Below, one piece after another: positions 1-27,700 of a stretch of DNA of 64,000 nucleotides. Positions within the stretch are counted from its first letter, which is position 1. Each line of letters begins with the position of its first letter. The notes under the pieces are model-generated. The model saw only the letters and a list, made by a program, of their open reading frames with translations. It made no database searches and was not told the DNA's origin. Made by a program: the position numbers and the translations under genes. Source of the DNA: Haliclystus octoradiatus (taxonomy: Eukaryota > Cnidaria > Staurozoa > Stauromedusae > Haliclystidae); the NCBI GenBank assembly GCA_916610825.1, contig OU744446.1, positions 7,404,309-7,468,308 of the forward strand, given 5' to 3'.

Positions 1-326
1 TGTTTCTGATTTATTGGTCAAACCGTAACTAAAACTTAAAATGATGTAAGAATCAGGAAGGCTATACGTCTTTTCAGGCAGTGCAATTTGAATTCCTTAA
101 GCGTAATAACCCTCTTCGGATTCTAGAAATTTCATTGTTCTAAGGTGGGATAAATAAAGTAATTTCAATAAAATCATCTGTCGTTTAATTTATTATGTCT
201 AATAATGTAGGTCCAGTACTGGAACTTGGGTGATAAAACTTTCAGATTACTAAATAGCAAAAATAATTTATTTACAAACAGACACTACTATTAATATAGA
301 GATATCATGTGGTTTTGTATTCTTAG

Positions 327-14935
<14,609 letters not shown>

Positions 14936-15207
14936 TTCATTTGTAACAAATTATTATGTAAATTAGTCATTGAAAATAGGAGTGTATTATTATTATCAAC
15001 TTCATACACTGGTTATACAAGGTTATGAGCTGAATTGTCTCTTCTGTAAAGCTATTTTTACACTATGATTACACTTTATTACAACATAATTTGTAACGAT
15101 ATACAGGTAACCAAAATATACAGATAATTTGATAAACAATACATAACAGTTTTGCGTCGTCATTAATCTTATATTCTGATAAACTGCAGAAGAACATTGT
15201 TACGATG

Positions 15208-15213
15208 AATAAA
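15208..15213 (+). terminator. Candidate INTS3 polyadenylation signal AATAAA
   Basis: First AATAAA after the INTS3 stop codon, 273 bp downstream. Cleavage site not determinable from sequence alone. Confidence 0.35.
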
Positions 15214-15303
15214 CTATTACTTAAATAACGTGTTATGAAAATGAGGTTTAACTAAAAAGAGGCTAAATCCTACAAATTTTAAGATTAAATACCATTATAT
15301 GAT

Positions 15304-16913
15304 TTTTGATTTGATTTGATTTGATATATTTCGTCAAAATGAAACTTTGACAGGCGAATACAGGGAGTCTGAAAACAACTTCATGCTCCACTTACATACA
15401 GCCTTATTACTACAACAACAAACATTTACAAAAAGAAGGTTTACAAATTCGAGAATAAATCTAAATATATAAACTAAATTAATATTGACTTTATTAAATT
15501 CTATATATAATTATTATAAGTAATGCAATCATTATTTGTAGACTCTGCAAAAAGGCGACAGGTCAGTCTTATCTAATTTTCTTTTGAAAATTTCAAAAGT
15601 TTTTGAATCAACGATCAGATACTCTGATAACGAATTCCACCACGGAATTGCACGATGACAAAACTGATACTGGGTGGAGTCAAGGCGTGGTATTTTGAAT
15701 GTTTTTAACTTAAATTTGTGACCACGTAAGGTGTATTTTGAAATGTCATACTTAATTGATAAAGTTTCCATACTCAGATCTACTAAATCATGGGTAATTT
15801 TGAATAACATAATTAAATCGGCTTTAACCCGTCTAGATTCTAATGTTTCTAGCTGAAGGATGTGTAGGCGATGAGCGTAACTCTCGTATCTTATATGATT
15901 TAATCGACAAACTCTTCTGGTGTATCTACGCTGGATGTTTTCTACTAAATTAATGTCTTTTGACAACCATGCATTCCATGTCGGAGATGCTGATTCCAAT
16001 AATGGACGGACATAAACTTTATAAGCACGAATAAGTATACTAATTGTGTTGGAATGAAAACATTTAAAAATGAGATAAGAACGTGAATAAGCTTTTGCGG
16101 TTATCATGGAGCAGTGTGACGATGGTTTGAGGTCGGGTGTTATTATAATACCTAAGTCTCGTACATTGCAATACTGTAATCAGATGCAGCTATCTTTAGA
16201 TTACCAGTAGAAAATGTGCAACATTTTTCATAAGCTATGCGCAACTGCCAAGTATCAGCCCAACTGTGAAGATTTTGAAGAGTGTTATTTAAACTATCAC
16301 AATTTCCGTTTCGAGAGCAGTAAAACTTACTGTCATCGGCAAATAGTTGCACCTTGGTTGGATTTTCAAGGCAGCTAGTAATGTCATTAATAAATAAGAT
16401 GAATAGAAGTGGGCCAAGAACAGATCCTTGGGGAACACCAATGATAACGGTTTTTGGAGATGATATGTGATTCCCAACCGTCACGCTTTGGGTTCGATCT
16501 CCCAAAAAGGCTGTTATCCAATTTAAAAGTTCGAATTTGATACCGTAAGCTTGCAACTTGGACAATAACTTCGGGTGTGACACTGTGTCGAAGGCTTTGC
16601 TAAAGTCTATATACACGCTGTCTATTCTAAATCTTTCGTCGGATGCCATTGTCCATTTACTTAAAGTTTCAATTAGCTGAGTACACGTAGATCTCCTCGA
16701 CATGAAGCCATGTTGTGCAGCCATGAAGCCATGAAGCCAGGTTATCAAGCAATTTTGGAGTAAATATGATAAAGTTTCAGTCTTTATTATTGATTCCATT
16801 ATCTTACACGAAACGCAGGTCAAGGATATCGGGCGGTAATTTTTTGACAGACAAGATTTCCCTTTCTTGAAAATAGGAACTACATTGAAAATAGGAACTA
16901 TGATGTGATGCAT
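15304..16913 (-). mobile_element. 5'-truncated non-LTR retrotransposon (CR1/Jockey-like LINE), reverse transcriptase
   Basis: The minus strand encodes a reverse transcriptase from 16913 to about 16152 and its C-terminal extension from 16107 to 15532. Visible RT blocks: NYRPISLTCVSCKIME, VYIDFSKAFDTVSH, GVPQGSVLGPLLFILFIND and FADD, the catalytic Asp pair. The downstream part has the arrangement typical of CR1/Jockey-type ORF2 (VRPLLESASPTWN, NIQRRYTRRVC). One frameshift near 16130 separates the two pieces. The 3' UTR ends in a short ATCAAA-type repeat on the minus strand (15304-15325), a common tail of such elements. The endonuclease and any ORF1 are absent, so this is a 5'-truncated, probably young, dead copy lying between INTS3 and CSNK1G. 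Two small tandem duplications occur near its 5' end (about 16715-16738 and 16868-16902). Confidence 0.88.
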
Positions 16914-16920
16914 GTTACGA

Positions 16921-16950
16921 CATCATCATCATCATCATCATCATCATCAT
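16921..16950. repeat. (CAT)10 microsatellite at the truncated 5' end of the LINE
   Basis: Ten CAT units immediately outside the 5' end of the minus-strand LINE coding region. Confidence 0.95.
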
Positions 16951-18100
16951 TTATTCAGAACCTTTAAGTTATACAAACTTTTTTCAAAGGACTGATACAT
17001 AGCTAAGTTAACAGGAAAACAGACATTAAGTACAAAAAAAAAGAAGGTATAAATAACAAGACAGTATATTGCGTATCACAAGCTTTGACAGGAGAACGTT
17101 TAAAGTTTAATATTTGGAAATCAGTGTTACCTAAGAAAATTCTGTTAATCCTATACGGTTACTGATCTTATAGTATAGCTATGTTTTCAAAATTTAAAGA
17201 TATAGGAATTATATTATAGTGAATCGTAACTTATGTGAGAATAGATCTTTAATACTTAGATCTTAATATAAAAGGTCAACTAAGAATCTCGACGAGTTAG
17301 ATTGGAAACGGTCAGATGTTGATGATAACCTGAAATATCGTCACATCCAAGTCACTACCACAATTCAAATATGGCTTGAAACGTCTAGACTTAACACCTT
17401 TCTGCTAAGTTTTTAAGCAGAACTCTTCATTTGCCTGCCATTATGAAGACATTTGGCAAAGTATATCGAATAAAACTAACTGCCATTTCAAGACAGCTTG
17501 AAACTACTTTTACAAAATTTGCGAACAGATGAGGCTCATCCGAAATTAACTGTTTGTTATAAATAGAGCGTCGCTCAGAAATCCATCTTCAATTAGATAG
17601 TATTAATTAATCCCATTTTGTATCGTGTAGATTTATGTAGAAATACAGCTTTTACAACTAAGTTATATCTGCACCATACAAATTTGTTACTCCCTGCTGC
17701 CCCGAGGCGCCAATCGGATTGAAATTCTCGCCAAGAATGTACAGTGATACTAGCCACAGTGATACTATGACCGTGCAGAAAACACTTTGATGACGACATA
17801 TATTTCTATTCCTTCATCTTTATGGATTTGTGTGAAACTTATGAATAAGATAATTTGCCAGATAATGAAGCAATCCGTTTGGAATCGGATTATTATAAAT
17901 TTGTCCTTTCTTACATAACACAACACTGTCAACACATGCGAGTGTATTTACATTGTTTTTAATGTCACTTTAATAAACATATATGTATACGTCGATATGA
18001 ATTTTGTTTTACATGATGTGTTGCCAGTGTGTTACGGAAAAAGGTTGATGAATAGATTTTGATCACGTGATATGAGTTGTGCATGACAACGCCCTCGGTG
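16951..18100. other. Intergenic, nothing recognised
   Basis: AT-rich DNA between the LINE and the CSNK1G promoter. I see no coding, RNA gene or clear repeat pair. Confidence 0.6.
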
Positions 18101-18109
18101 CTCTGACGA

Positions 18110-18240
18110 TGACATTTTCATTTTCCGCATGCGCATTGGTATTGAGTCCGTCTGGTTGAAGAAAGAGAGAAAGACGGTCGACTGTGCTGTGTTGCTGCCT
18201 GCCTTTGCCGCTGCCGATTTATGAGTGTGGCGGATGGAGA
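18110..18240 (+). promoter_or_regulatory. Probable CSNK1G promoter / 5' UTR region
   Basis: A locally GC- and CpG-richer stretch ~460-590 bp before the start codon, with an NRF-1-like CCGCATGCGCAT at 18126-18137 and a GCCGCTGCCG run at 18209-18218. It stands out from the AT-rich surroundings and is suitable for a TATA-less housekeeping promoter. There is no splice evidence for the 5' UTR. Confidence 0.4.
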
Positions 18241-18700
18241 ACTAACAAAAATAAAACACACATGTATACGAAACTACATATATAACGGGATTATATCATA
18301 CTAAAGGCATTATTTTATATTTATATTCATTATTTTTGTTGAATTTGAGGTTTATTTCATCAATAATCAACGTCATATGTAAGTCGTTTTTTGACTGGCA
18401 TAAAAACAGTCTCTCTGCATGTTTGGTTCGTATCCTGTATTGTATTTGGTAATACTATTTCGTAATAGTACACATTTATGGCAACAGCTTGAAATATACG
18501 GAGGAATGATATGAAAATGTTATCAAATTAATCATTGGCTATATGAATTGCTTATTATTTTTGACACAAAAACATTGATTTTAACTTGGGAGTAACAGCG
18601 AATGACACTTCTGCAATTTGGAAAAGATTAGACATATTTTAACACGATTTATACATAGTTATTTCATGTCTATACTGGTAAGATATTGGTTATAGTCAAG

Positions 18701-21700
18701 ATGCAAAGAAGTGAACGAGATAGGGAACGTTCGAGTCGTAAACCTCACCATGGTGGCAACTCAAGAAGTGGAGGGGGTTCTCATGGGCGACCATCTTCTG
18801 GAACGACATCAGGCGTTATGATGGTCGGACCAAATTTTCGAGTTATGAAAAAAATTGGCTGTGGAAATTTTGGTGAATTACGATTAGGTATGTCTTTATA
18901 CATCTATGAAAGTGCGATCATGAAGTTTTGCTTGATATATAAATCATAACAAGTTTAATTCCGACAGCGAAATAATTTCTTTTTGAAAGCGGAGTTCAAA
19001 AACTGAAATTTGTTATTTGTTTTTACGTACAAATGTTGGACGTTTATATTCTATCTTTAGCTGATAAATTTTACATATAATTTATATGCTAATATACTGT
19101 AATACAGGTGTTTTTTCGTTGTAATTTATGGGCAAATAGTTAGCTAATCAACTTTATATAAATAGTTTTTTCAACTTTCCAATGAAACGTGTCAAACTAT
19201 CCTCTATACATCAACGTTGTCATCTTACAAATTGTTACAATGTTTTTTTTTATTGAAAAATCCAATTTAAACAATTAGTTAATTATAATAATTCATGTTT
19301 CACCCTGTTCAACACAATATTATGTCGATGTATATTGAAAAATTCATGTCTCTTTTTCGACTGACTCGACATTATTTTATTGTTTTGAAGCAAGGTATGG
19401 TTGTTCCCTTTTCGCTTTTTCAAACCCTTTGTTTAATTCAAATGCCTTTCAACTATAATTCATCGCCAAAAGGCAAGTTATCTTCCATAATATGATACCG
19501 ACAATAAAAAAAAAACATTTGAAAATAAAATAAACGACACTTTTCACTAATTTTATAACTTATATTTGACTCCACTCTTTTCTAAAAGCCTCGGAAACAG
19601 GATTATAAATATTTTTATTTGAGTGCAAATATTTCTGTGTTTTGAAATTTAAAGAATTCATCATTTTATTAAACTAATTGGCTCAATTGTATAGTTATCT
19701 TTGTTTACGTGCCTCATAGTAAGTTAATCTCTACTCTCTACCTTTCTACCTTTCATCCAGAGTAAATAAATTCTATATTTTTGGGTATTATTTCATTATG
19801 GCCATATACAAACTATAGATATCCCTTTGAGTATGATCATTTATCTAACATACACTTTTCGATCAATTGCCTCTTAACTTTCTGAACACAGATAGGCTAC
19901 TTACAATGTATTGGACAATATTATGTCATTTACAGTATATACATTTCACATTATGCTGGCATTCCACCATACTGGATAGCCATCGGAGCACAGTGATTTT
20001 TGTACCAGTTAGGCATTCAAATTACACTATACCTATACCAAAGTAATCCGGTTTGCCAGTGTTTCTTAAGCCAAACAAAATCAACATTGCTACCAAGGTG
20101 GGGGTGAAAATTGATTCAGTACGAATTATAGAACGCAAGGTGACTCGATCTGTCTCTTAGTCAGATTTGTGTATTTGATTGTATTCCAACAATCAATCTG
20201 GTATAATTTTTAGTCTGATGGCACAATACTCAATCCGGTACTGAGTTCTATTTGATATAGGGGAATCCCCACACTTAGAGTTTACAGAGTAGGCCTATGT
20301 CGACCAATGAACCAATAGGCAGGTCCACTAAAATTTAAGTATGTACTTTAAACATATCCATACGAAGATCAAAGGATAAGTTTAATATCCCCGATTTTTT
20401 TTTCAAAAAATATCGACAAACCATCGAGATATCTGACTTCAAATGACATTGCGTAACCATGGTTACGAAACGGCAAGTTTTGGTGGATGAAGGAATGTGA
20501 CGTCATAATCCGGACAAAGTGAGAAATCTACTACTATCATGACTTGATATCCAAAACCGTTCATCCATCAATTCGCCATTTTTTATCCAAATTTTTTGTG
20601 AATAGTATAATCAGAACCGCTGATTTTCAAACGAGACTAAGAGTAAAGTTTTGTTTCTTTTTTCGGTTTGTCCTTTTTGTAGCGAAACAAAACTAATCTT
20701 TTCCATATCTTTCTCTCGCGGTTCCCGACCGCAAACGAACAAAAGTTCTCAGCCAGGCCGATCTGCACGTGCACACTGTTTTTGTCAAAGACCTTTAAAG
20801 TGTTCGTTCACATCAAAACGAAAAGGTTCACTCGTCTTTACCAAAGTCTCACCGAAAAGTAGGCAGCATTCACTTGGAAATGTATATATATATATTTGAT
20901 ATTTAGAGAAGAAACCTCATTCATATATAAACGGCTTAGATCATCACTCGAGCATCAAAGTAGTGTTATTTTTATTTATCAAATCTTCGTTCTTTTATTT
21001 CGTCTGTCATGCATCATCAACTGTTGCTTGTGTTATTATCACCAGATATAAGACGGTGAAATCGCATTCAGTGTGCATTTATTTGAATTAACAAACACTT
21101 TAAATGGACCAATCAACGCTTTACCAATTCTAGATTTGGATTTATTCTAGTAAATCAGAATTCAAATTCAATAAACTTGCCGTTTAAATGAAATATTTTA
21201 CGCATCGATCACGCATGCTATGACAGTTTACGTCGAGGCGTATAATTTTCTGAAAACCGAAAAGCAATTTATGATTCATTTTGCATTGATTAACAAATAT
21301 TTACATGGACAAATGATTAATCATGCAGTTTGTGTGAAGGCAATGGACGATATTGATGTAGTAGCTATATTTAGCTATATATTTTATCCCATTGATCAGC
21401 GAAGACAGTGAATGTAGTTTTTGTAGAATCATGGTAGAATCATAGCTACAATAAATTTGATCCTATACTAGGCCATATGATTCGCGAGAAAATAACGTGG
21501 ATAATTTGCTAATAAATGGTAGATCATACAACTCCTTCCACTTATTTTCCAACTTGTTTGAAACTTTATGTGTGTTATTTGAAATTCAAATAATTTGCTA
21601 AGCTAGTCTACCATCCTTGTTCCTTCTCGATTCGACACTCGAACCATGCTCGAACGTAGACAAAAACAACATAAATTGATATAAATATTTCAGAGCGATT

Positions 21701-24700
21701 TCCATTGATGAATATTTCAGGTCACCGTAATAAGTTTTTTGAAGTCAGCCTTCAATATTTTGAACAGGAACAGCAGTGCTAATGGAAATGATTACATTTA
21801 AATTTGACGTTCAACGATACCAATAATTACAAAAAATGCTAAAGTCTCCATTGTTTAGCGGAGTGTGATTTTGTTCTGTCCGGGAAATGACGTCATAATA
21901 TAGCAAGCCAATCACAAATCGTTTTGACGTTCTACGAAATTTCTGGATTTAAAACTCAAAAATGAAAGGTTTTTGGAAATTTTTTTGGAATTTTTATCAG
22001 TTTTATGGAATTCTGCGGGTATGATATATCCGAAACACGAATAAAATCAACTTTGAAATTTTTAGTGGACCTGCCTATTGTTCAAAATCCTGGTCAACCG
22101 TCAAAGTGCTACTAATTTCAATTTCTTGATAATAGCACTACCTTCATATTTGTTTAATAAATATTTATTTAGCTAACCATGGCCTATAAATATTTACTAT
22201 CTTTATGATTTTGAGCATTTATCTATGCCTATTTACATCTAAAAGCAACATTATTTTTATCATTGGAACAGTATTCAAGAATAATTGCTATCAATGATTA
22301 GACTAAGAGGTACATTGATCAACTGATTAAGCAATTGACATGGTTTTCTGTCGTGTCCTTGAATACTGTCGTAAAAAATGTATGAACTGTTGGGCTTTTT
22401 TACAATGTGTTTATATTTTTCTTTGCACTATAGGGAAGAATCTTTATACAAATGAACATGTTGCTATTAAGCTGGTAAGTGCATTACTGTACATCGTATT
22501 TAGATACACATGTGTATGATACACAGCTATGTTCAAATTTTCAATCAGAAGAAGAAGAATTTCTTTTCTGTGAGAGAATGAAAAGGTGCCGTTTTTATCA
22601 AATTTTTAATGCAAGAAATAGACAATAGAATCCAAATAAAAGTTGTAAACCGTTTTCATGATGAAATCAACCTAAAAAATTTCGGAAGCAAACATATTTT
22701 ATCGGACCCTGGACTGGACTTACACCTCTACCCTTACAAATAATTTGCTCTTTTTCAGTCATGATTTGAAAAAGAATTTAGAATTATCTCAAGATCCCAT
22801 ATTCTTCTTGTCCACTTTTTAATCAGAATATGTATTAAATAAGTGGTTTCTCAGTTTTTGTTTTTGTTCATGTGTTTTGTTTGCAATATTTCCCCCTTTT
22901 ATTTATTTCAAGCTAGTTGACACTTTGTCTGCTTTAGTGATTGTGAATATTGTATTTTGAATTATCTTCAGGAACCTTTAAAATCAAGGGCACCCCAATT
23001 ACATTTGGAATACCGATTTTACAAAGCGCTAGGAACATCTGGTAAGTCATTAACACAATATTACAGTATATTGAATTAAGGGAATGTTGATTGTCAGCGT
23101 TTTGCAGGACTTTATCTTAAAATGAATATTTAAAAGGAAGGCATCTTGAATAATATTTTGAGATAAGTTGTAAAACTCCATGTCTAGGTCTATTTATGTG
23201 TTTTATTTGTTTGTTTCAGCTGATGGTGTTCCACAAGTATTTTATTTTGGACCATGCGGGAAATACAACGCTATGGTGATGGAATTATTAGGACCAAGTT
23301 TAGAAGATCTTTTTGAACTTTGTAATCGGCAATTTTCACTCAAAACAGTATTATTAACTGCAATGCAATTGGTAAGCGTCATCATATCTGATCATATCCA
23401 ACTTCTTAATTGCCGATATGCAGGGTTCGACAAAAGTGGGGATCCTGGGATCCTAAATCTCGGAAGACTAGACAAAATTCAGAAGAAAATTGATGTTTTT
23501 GATGATTTTCTGGCCAAACCTCAACAACAAAATTCAGAAGAAAAAGTTTAAATGCCCCTAGGATTCCAGAATGCTGAACCTTTTGTCGGACCCTGCCGAT
23601 ATGTGTGATTAACTTACCCGATTAGCGCAATTATATGTTGACCCAAGTATTAAGTTTCAATCTCGATTGTTATTAGTTTAAATTGCTTCTTTAAATTTTT
23701 ACTACCCAGAGAGAGAGAGCCAATTTTACAGTAATATTCTATTGCAATATTTGTTTTTATTTATTTCCCCTTCAATGCTGCCATAGTTGTGTGTCTCCTC
23801 TCCGCTAGGCACAATTCTTTTGGCCTTGAATTTCGCAAAACAAACATGTCCAGTCTGATCATTATCTGAAAGCAAGACTGACTTTGTGATTCATTGGAGA
23901 CACAAAATCTTAGCTTCAGGGTCCAACAAAGTCCGGAAACTTGGAAACCCGGTTTGCGAAAGGCTAGCAAAATTCAGAAGGAAAAGGCATAATTCTGAAT
24001 ACATAAATTAAAATTATTAGAAAAATATAAAAAATAAAATTTCGTTTTTACGATTTTATGTCAGTACAGAGGTTTGCGGAAGGTAAAACATTTTGTCGGA
24101 CCCTGCTTAGCTTACTTTTCATGACATTTTTATTTGCAAATATATAAGTTTTAATTTGGCATTTAGTTTTATTTCCTATCCTTTGATAATATTTTATTCC
24201 ATTTTTGTATATACATTGAATTTTTATGATCTAATGTAATTTCATCGCTGTAGGATATTTTTAATTTTAGTGCTTTATAAGTCTTTGAATTATTATTATA
24301 TTATAATTATTATTATTATTTTTTGCAGATTCGAAGGGTTGAATATGTCCATTCAAAACATATGATTTATAGAGATATTAAACCTGAGAACTTTCTTATT
24401 GGCCGTAAACATAACGGCACTGACAGAACAATTTATATCATTGATTTCGGTTTGGCGAAAGAATATATTGATCCAGAAACGAAAAAACACATACCTTATC
24501 GAGAACATAAAAGTCTTACTGGTACAGCTCGTTATATGAGTATAAATACGCATTTAGGAAAAGGTAAGATACATTTATTACGGCAGTAACATAATTTTTA
24601 ATACAGTCAGACTTGGCTAACATCCCCTTATTACGGTAATGTCCCACCTTGCTTAATATCCCTAGATAAAATTGATTTCTATTTGCCATTCTCCGTACAA

Positions 24701-27700
24701 GCTCTCATAATCCTACCTCGCTTAGTGTCCCACTTTTCATCTTGCCAGAGGGCGGGTATTGAGCAAGTTAGACTATAATCAATTCTGTAATTTTGACAGT
24801 AAATCATATGATTTTTCAAATTGAGTATCTTTGCAAATTATCCGACTACTTTGGATATCAATGGGACATGTTGCTACCTGATATCACTAGAACTGAATAC
24901 AAGCAAACAAAAGTAATTGATTTTTATTTAGTGCCTTTTAGAGATGTTATTCAACTCCGAAATTGCTAGTCAAATATTCCGATTTTGAGATTTTTAGTAT
25001 TCAAATAATCCCATTGTTTACATAAACAATGGTTCATTGTTCGCAAACAATGTAAATAGCCTGGCTCACAAGATACCAGTAGACATATCTCATTTTGAAT
25101 TTTTATAGTCGCCATTTTGTTTTTGTACGAAGAAAAAGGATTTAAGGAAAAATAAGTGTGCTATTGCAGTGTCCGGATAACACTTTTGATTGATTTATTT
25201 AAAAATATTTATAACAAGGACACAGTATTCTTTTCTTCATTAAAACCATTTTAATTTGCTGTTTTTATACTATGGTATTTACAATAACTTTTCACTTTTC
25301 GAAACAAGGTTGAATAACTGAATAATTATTTGAATACAATGTAGCCCACTTGAATGCAATTCAAAATTACCAATGATTTTCATTGCATTTATCCAAATTT
25401 TCAATTATCTGAAATTGTTTAACAAGGACTTGGCAAGAAAATAGTTCATAAGGATCTCAGAGTCTGGTTGCAAATAAACGGGAAATTCATTTATCCGAAT
25501 TGCATTCAATTGGGTTACACTGTAGATGGCTTTTGAAAACTACAGCCAAACCTGTTATAGCCGTCACCTCTATACAGTGGCCACCTGTCTATAGTGGTCA
25601 GTCTTGCAATGTCTAAAATAGTGCTTTCTATGGAATCAAACCTGTATATAAAGGTCACCTGTCTATAATGGTCAATTTATCTACCTTATGTAGCTGGCTG
25701 TTATATACAGGTTTCACTGTATTTGAATATTATTTGAATACAGTCAATATCACATAATACGTTATCGTAAAATACGTTTCATTAAGTAATAATACATTAA
25801 AAACTTTTTGTCCTGGTCGAAAGGCACTCAAAGTCAACTAATCATTATTGAATAATAGGCAATCATAAAGTGTGTTTTATCGCATGATACGTTCTGGATA
25901 TTTGATCCCAAGAGGGTTTTTATCACTTACTGTAGCGCGTTATTTTAATCTAATTCTTCGTTTTGCTGAGCTGTCAACAATTAAATCTGTCAAATCGTTT
26001 TAATTTATGGAATTCGGAATATATGGCTGCGTAACAATTTCATCATAGTTTATTACGTTAATCAGGTAATGCGTTATTTTCTTCGGGGACCTGACGATAA
26101 CGTCTTCTGAAATACTGACTCTAGTTGCTATTCGAATGGCATCACTAGTGCCTTTGGTATAATCTGTTTAATTCCTTTGATTCCCATTTCACATCAACAG
26201 TTTGAAATCAACTGCTGAAGTTTCCAGATTGTTCATTTTCATTTGTATGTTACAATTATAAACTAAGATGACACAAAACCTTAGACAAGAAAAAGGCATG
26301 GACAATCACAGGCTGCAACAACAGTATGTTTTTCCAGCCTTAATGATATTATTTTTGATTTCAGAACAAAGTCGAAGAGATGATCTTGAAGCGTTAGGTC
26401 ACATGTTCATGTATTTTTTACGCGGTAGTTTACCTTGGCAAGGTTTGAAAGCTGAGAATTTGAAAGAACGATATCAGAAAATCGGTGATACAAAACGCTC
26501 AACACCAATCGAAGTCCTTTGTGAAAACTTTCCAGGTAGGACACGTAGTTAGCTAGATTAGTGCCATTTATCGTAACCTTTTTGTTTTGTCAGTTTTTCG
26601 TTGGTACAGTCAACCTGTTTCAACAGTCACCTTTATATAGCGGCCACCTGTCTATAGTGGTCACTCTTGCAATGTCTAAAACGAGTATTATCTATTAAAT
26701 CAACTTTGTATATAGTTGTGAATTTATCTACCTTGTTATGCACGTTTTCACTGATTGAGTTTACCCAGTTATCGATACAAATTGACATGGACCACCTTTG
26801 TAAGCAATATAGATCTGAGTGAAAGTGAATTCATATATTTCAATGTTGAGAAAATTGTTGAGCAAATGTTAAGTAAAATTAATAATGCATTGTTGTGGCG
26901 TTGTTGTATGATGGACAAATTATGCAATTGGTTTTTATACTGTATACATACCGGGTTTGTTCAATAGAAAATATTTTTTGGACATAGCTTTAATGACTAT
27001 AGACATGTGGTCTGTCATGGCTTGTTTGACTCAGAGCCATCTATTTATAAGGGTTAGGACACGCACCTTTTCGGGCTCGAAAATCGCCATTTTCGTTCAA
27101 TTGAAAACAAGGTTTTGCTTTTGAACAAAATTTTATTTGAATTCATGATGTTATTTTTGCATGCTTTGTTCAGATTGCGCTGGCCTGAGTTTGACAAAAC
27201 GAAAATGGTGTCCATAGAATCACATGACTTGCATCTGTCCAATGAGAGCAGAGAGGGGCACATGAAAGGGTGTTCCAAGTCTTGTATATAGATGGCTCTT
27301 CTGTACCGTGAAATGTGAAACGCATTTACACAAATTGAGACTTTTTATCAAACTTAGAGTGTATTGTATGGTGAATGATTTGTTAAGCATGATCTATATT
27401 TGATATTTCTATTTTTGCAGAGGAATGGTCAACATATCTTCGCTATGTACGACGACTAGATTTTTTCGAAACCCCTGACTATGATTATCTTTATTCGTTA
27501 TTTCGCAATCTTTATCAACGTGAAGGCTATATTGATGATATGGAAATGGATTGGGCACATAAGGCTGTGGTAGGTGCTATGATATTGCACTTGTAAACTA
27601 TTTTAGGATTTAGAATATACAAAACAGCTTGGACAGTTCTTTTTTAGGAAGTAATCACAGCAAGTAATACTGTGTCAGTAATACAATTCAATTTCATCAT

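Noticed and set aside
20651-20899. 82-codon open frame inside the 1.8 kb element
   Set aside because: No transposase motif; cysteine and serine rich by chance composition, ending in a TA repeat.
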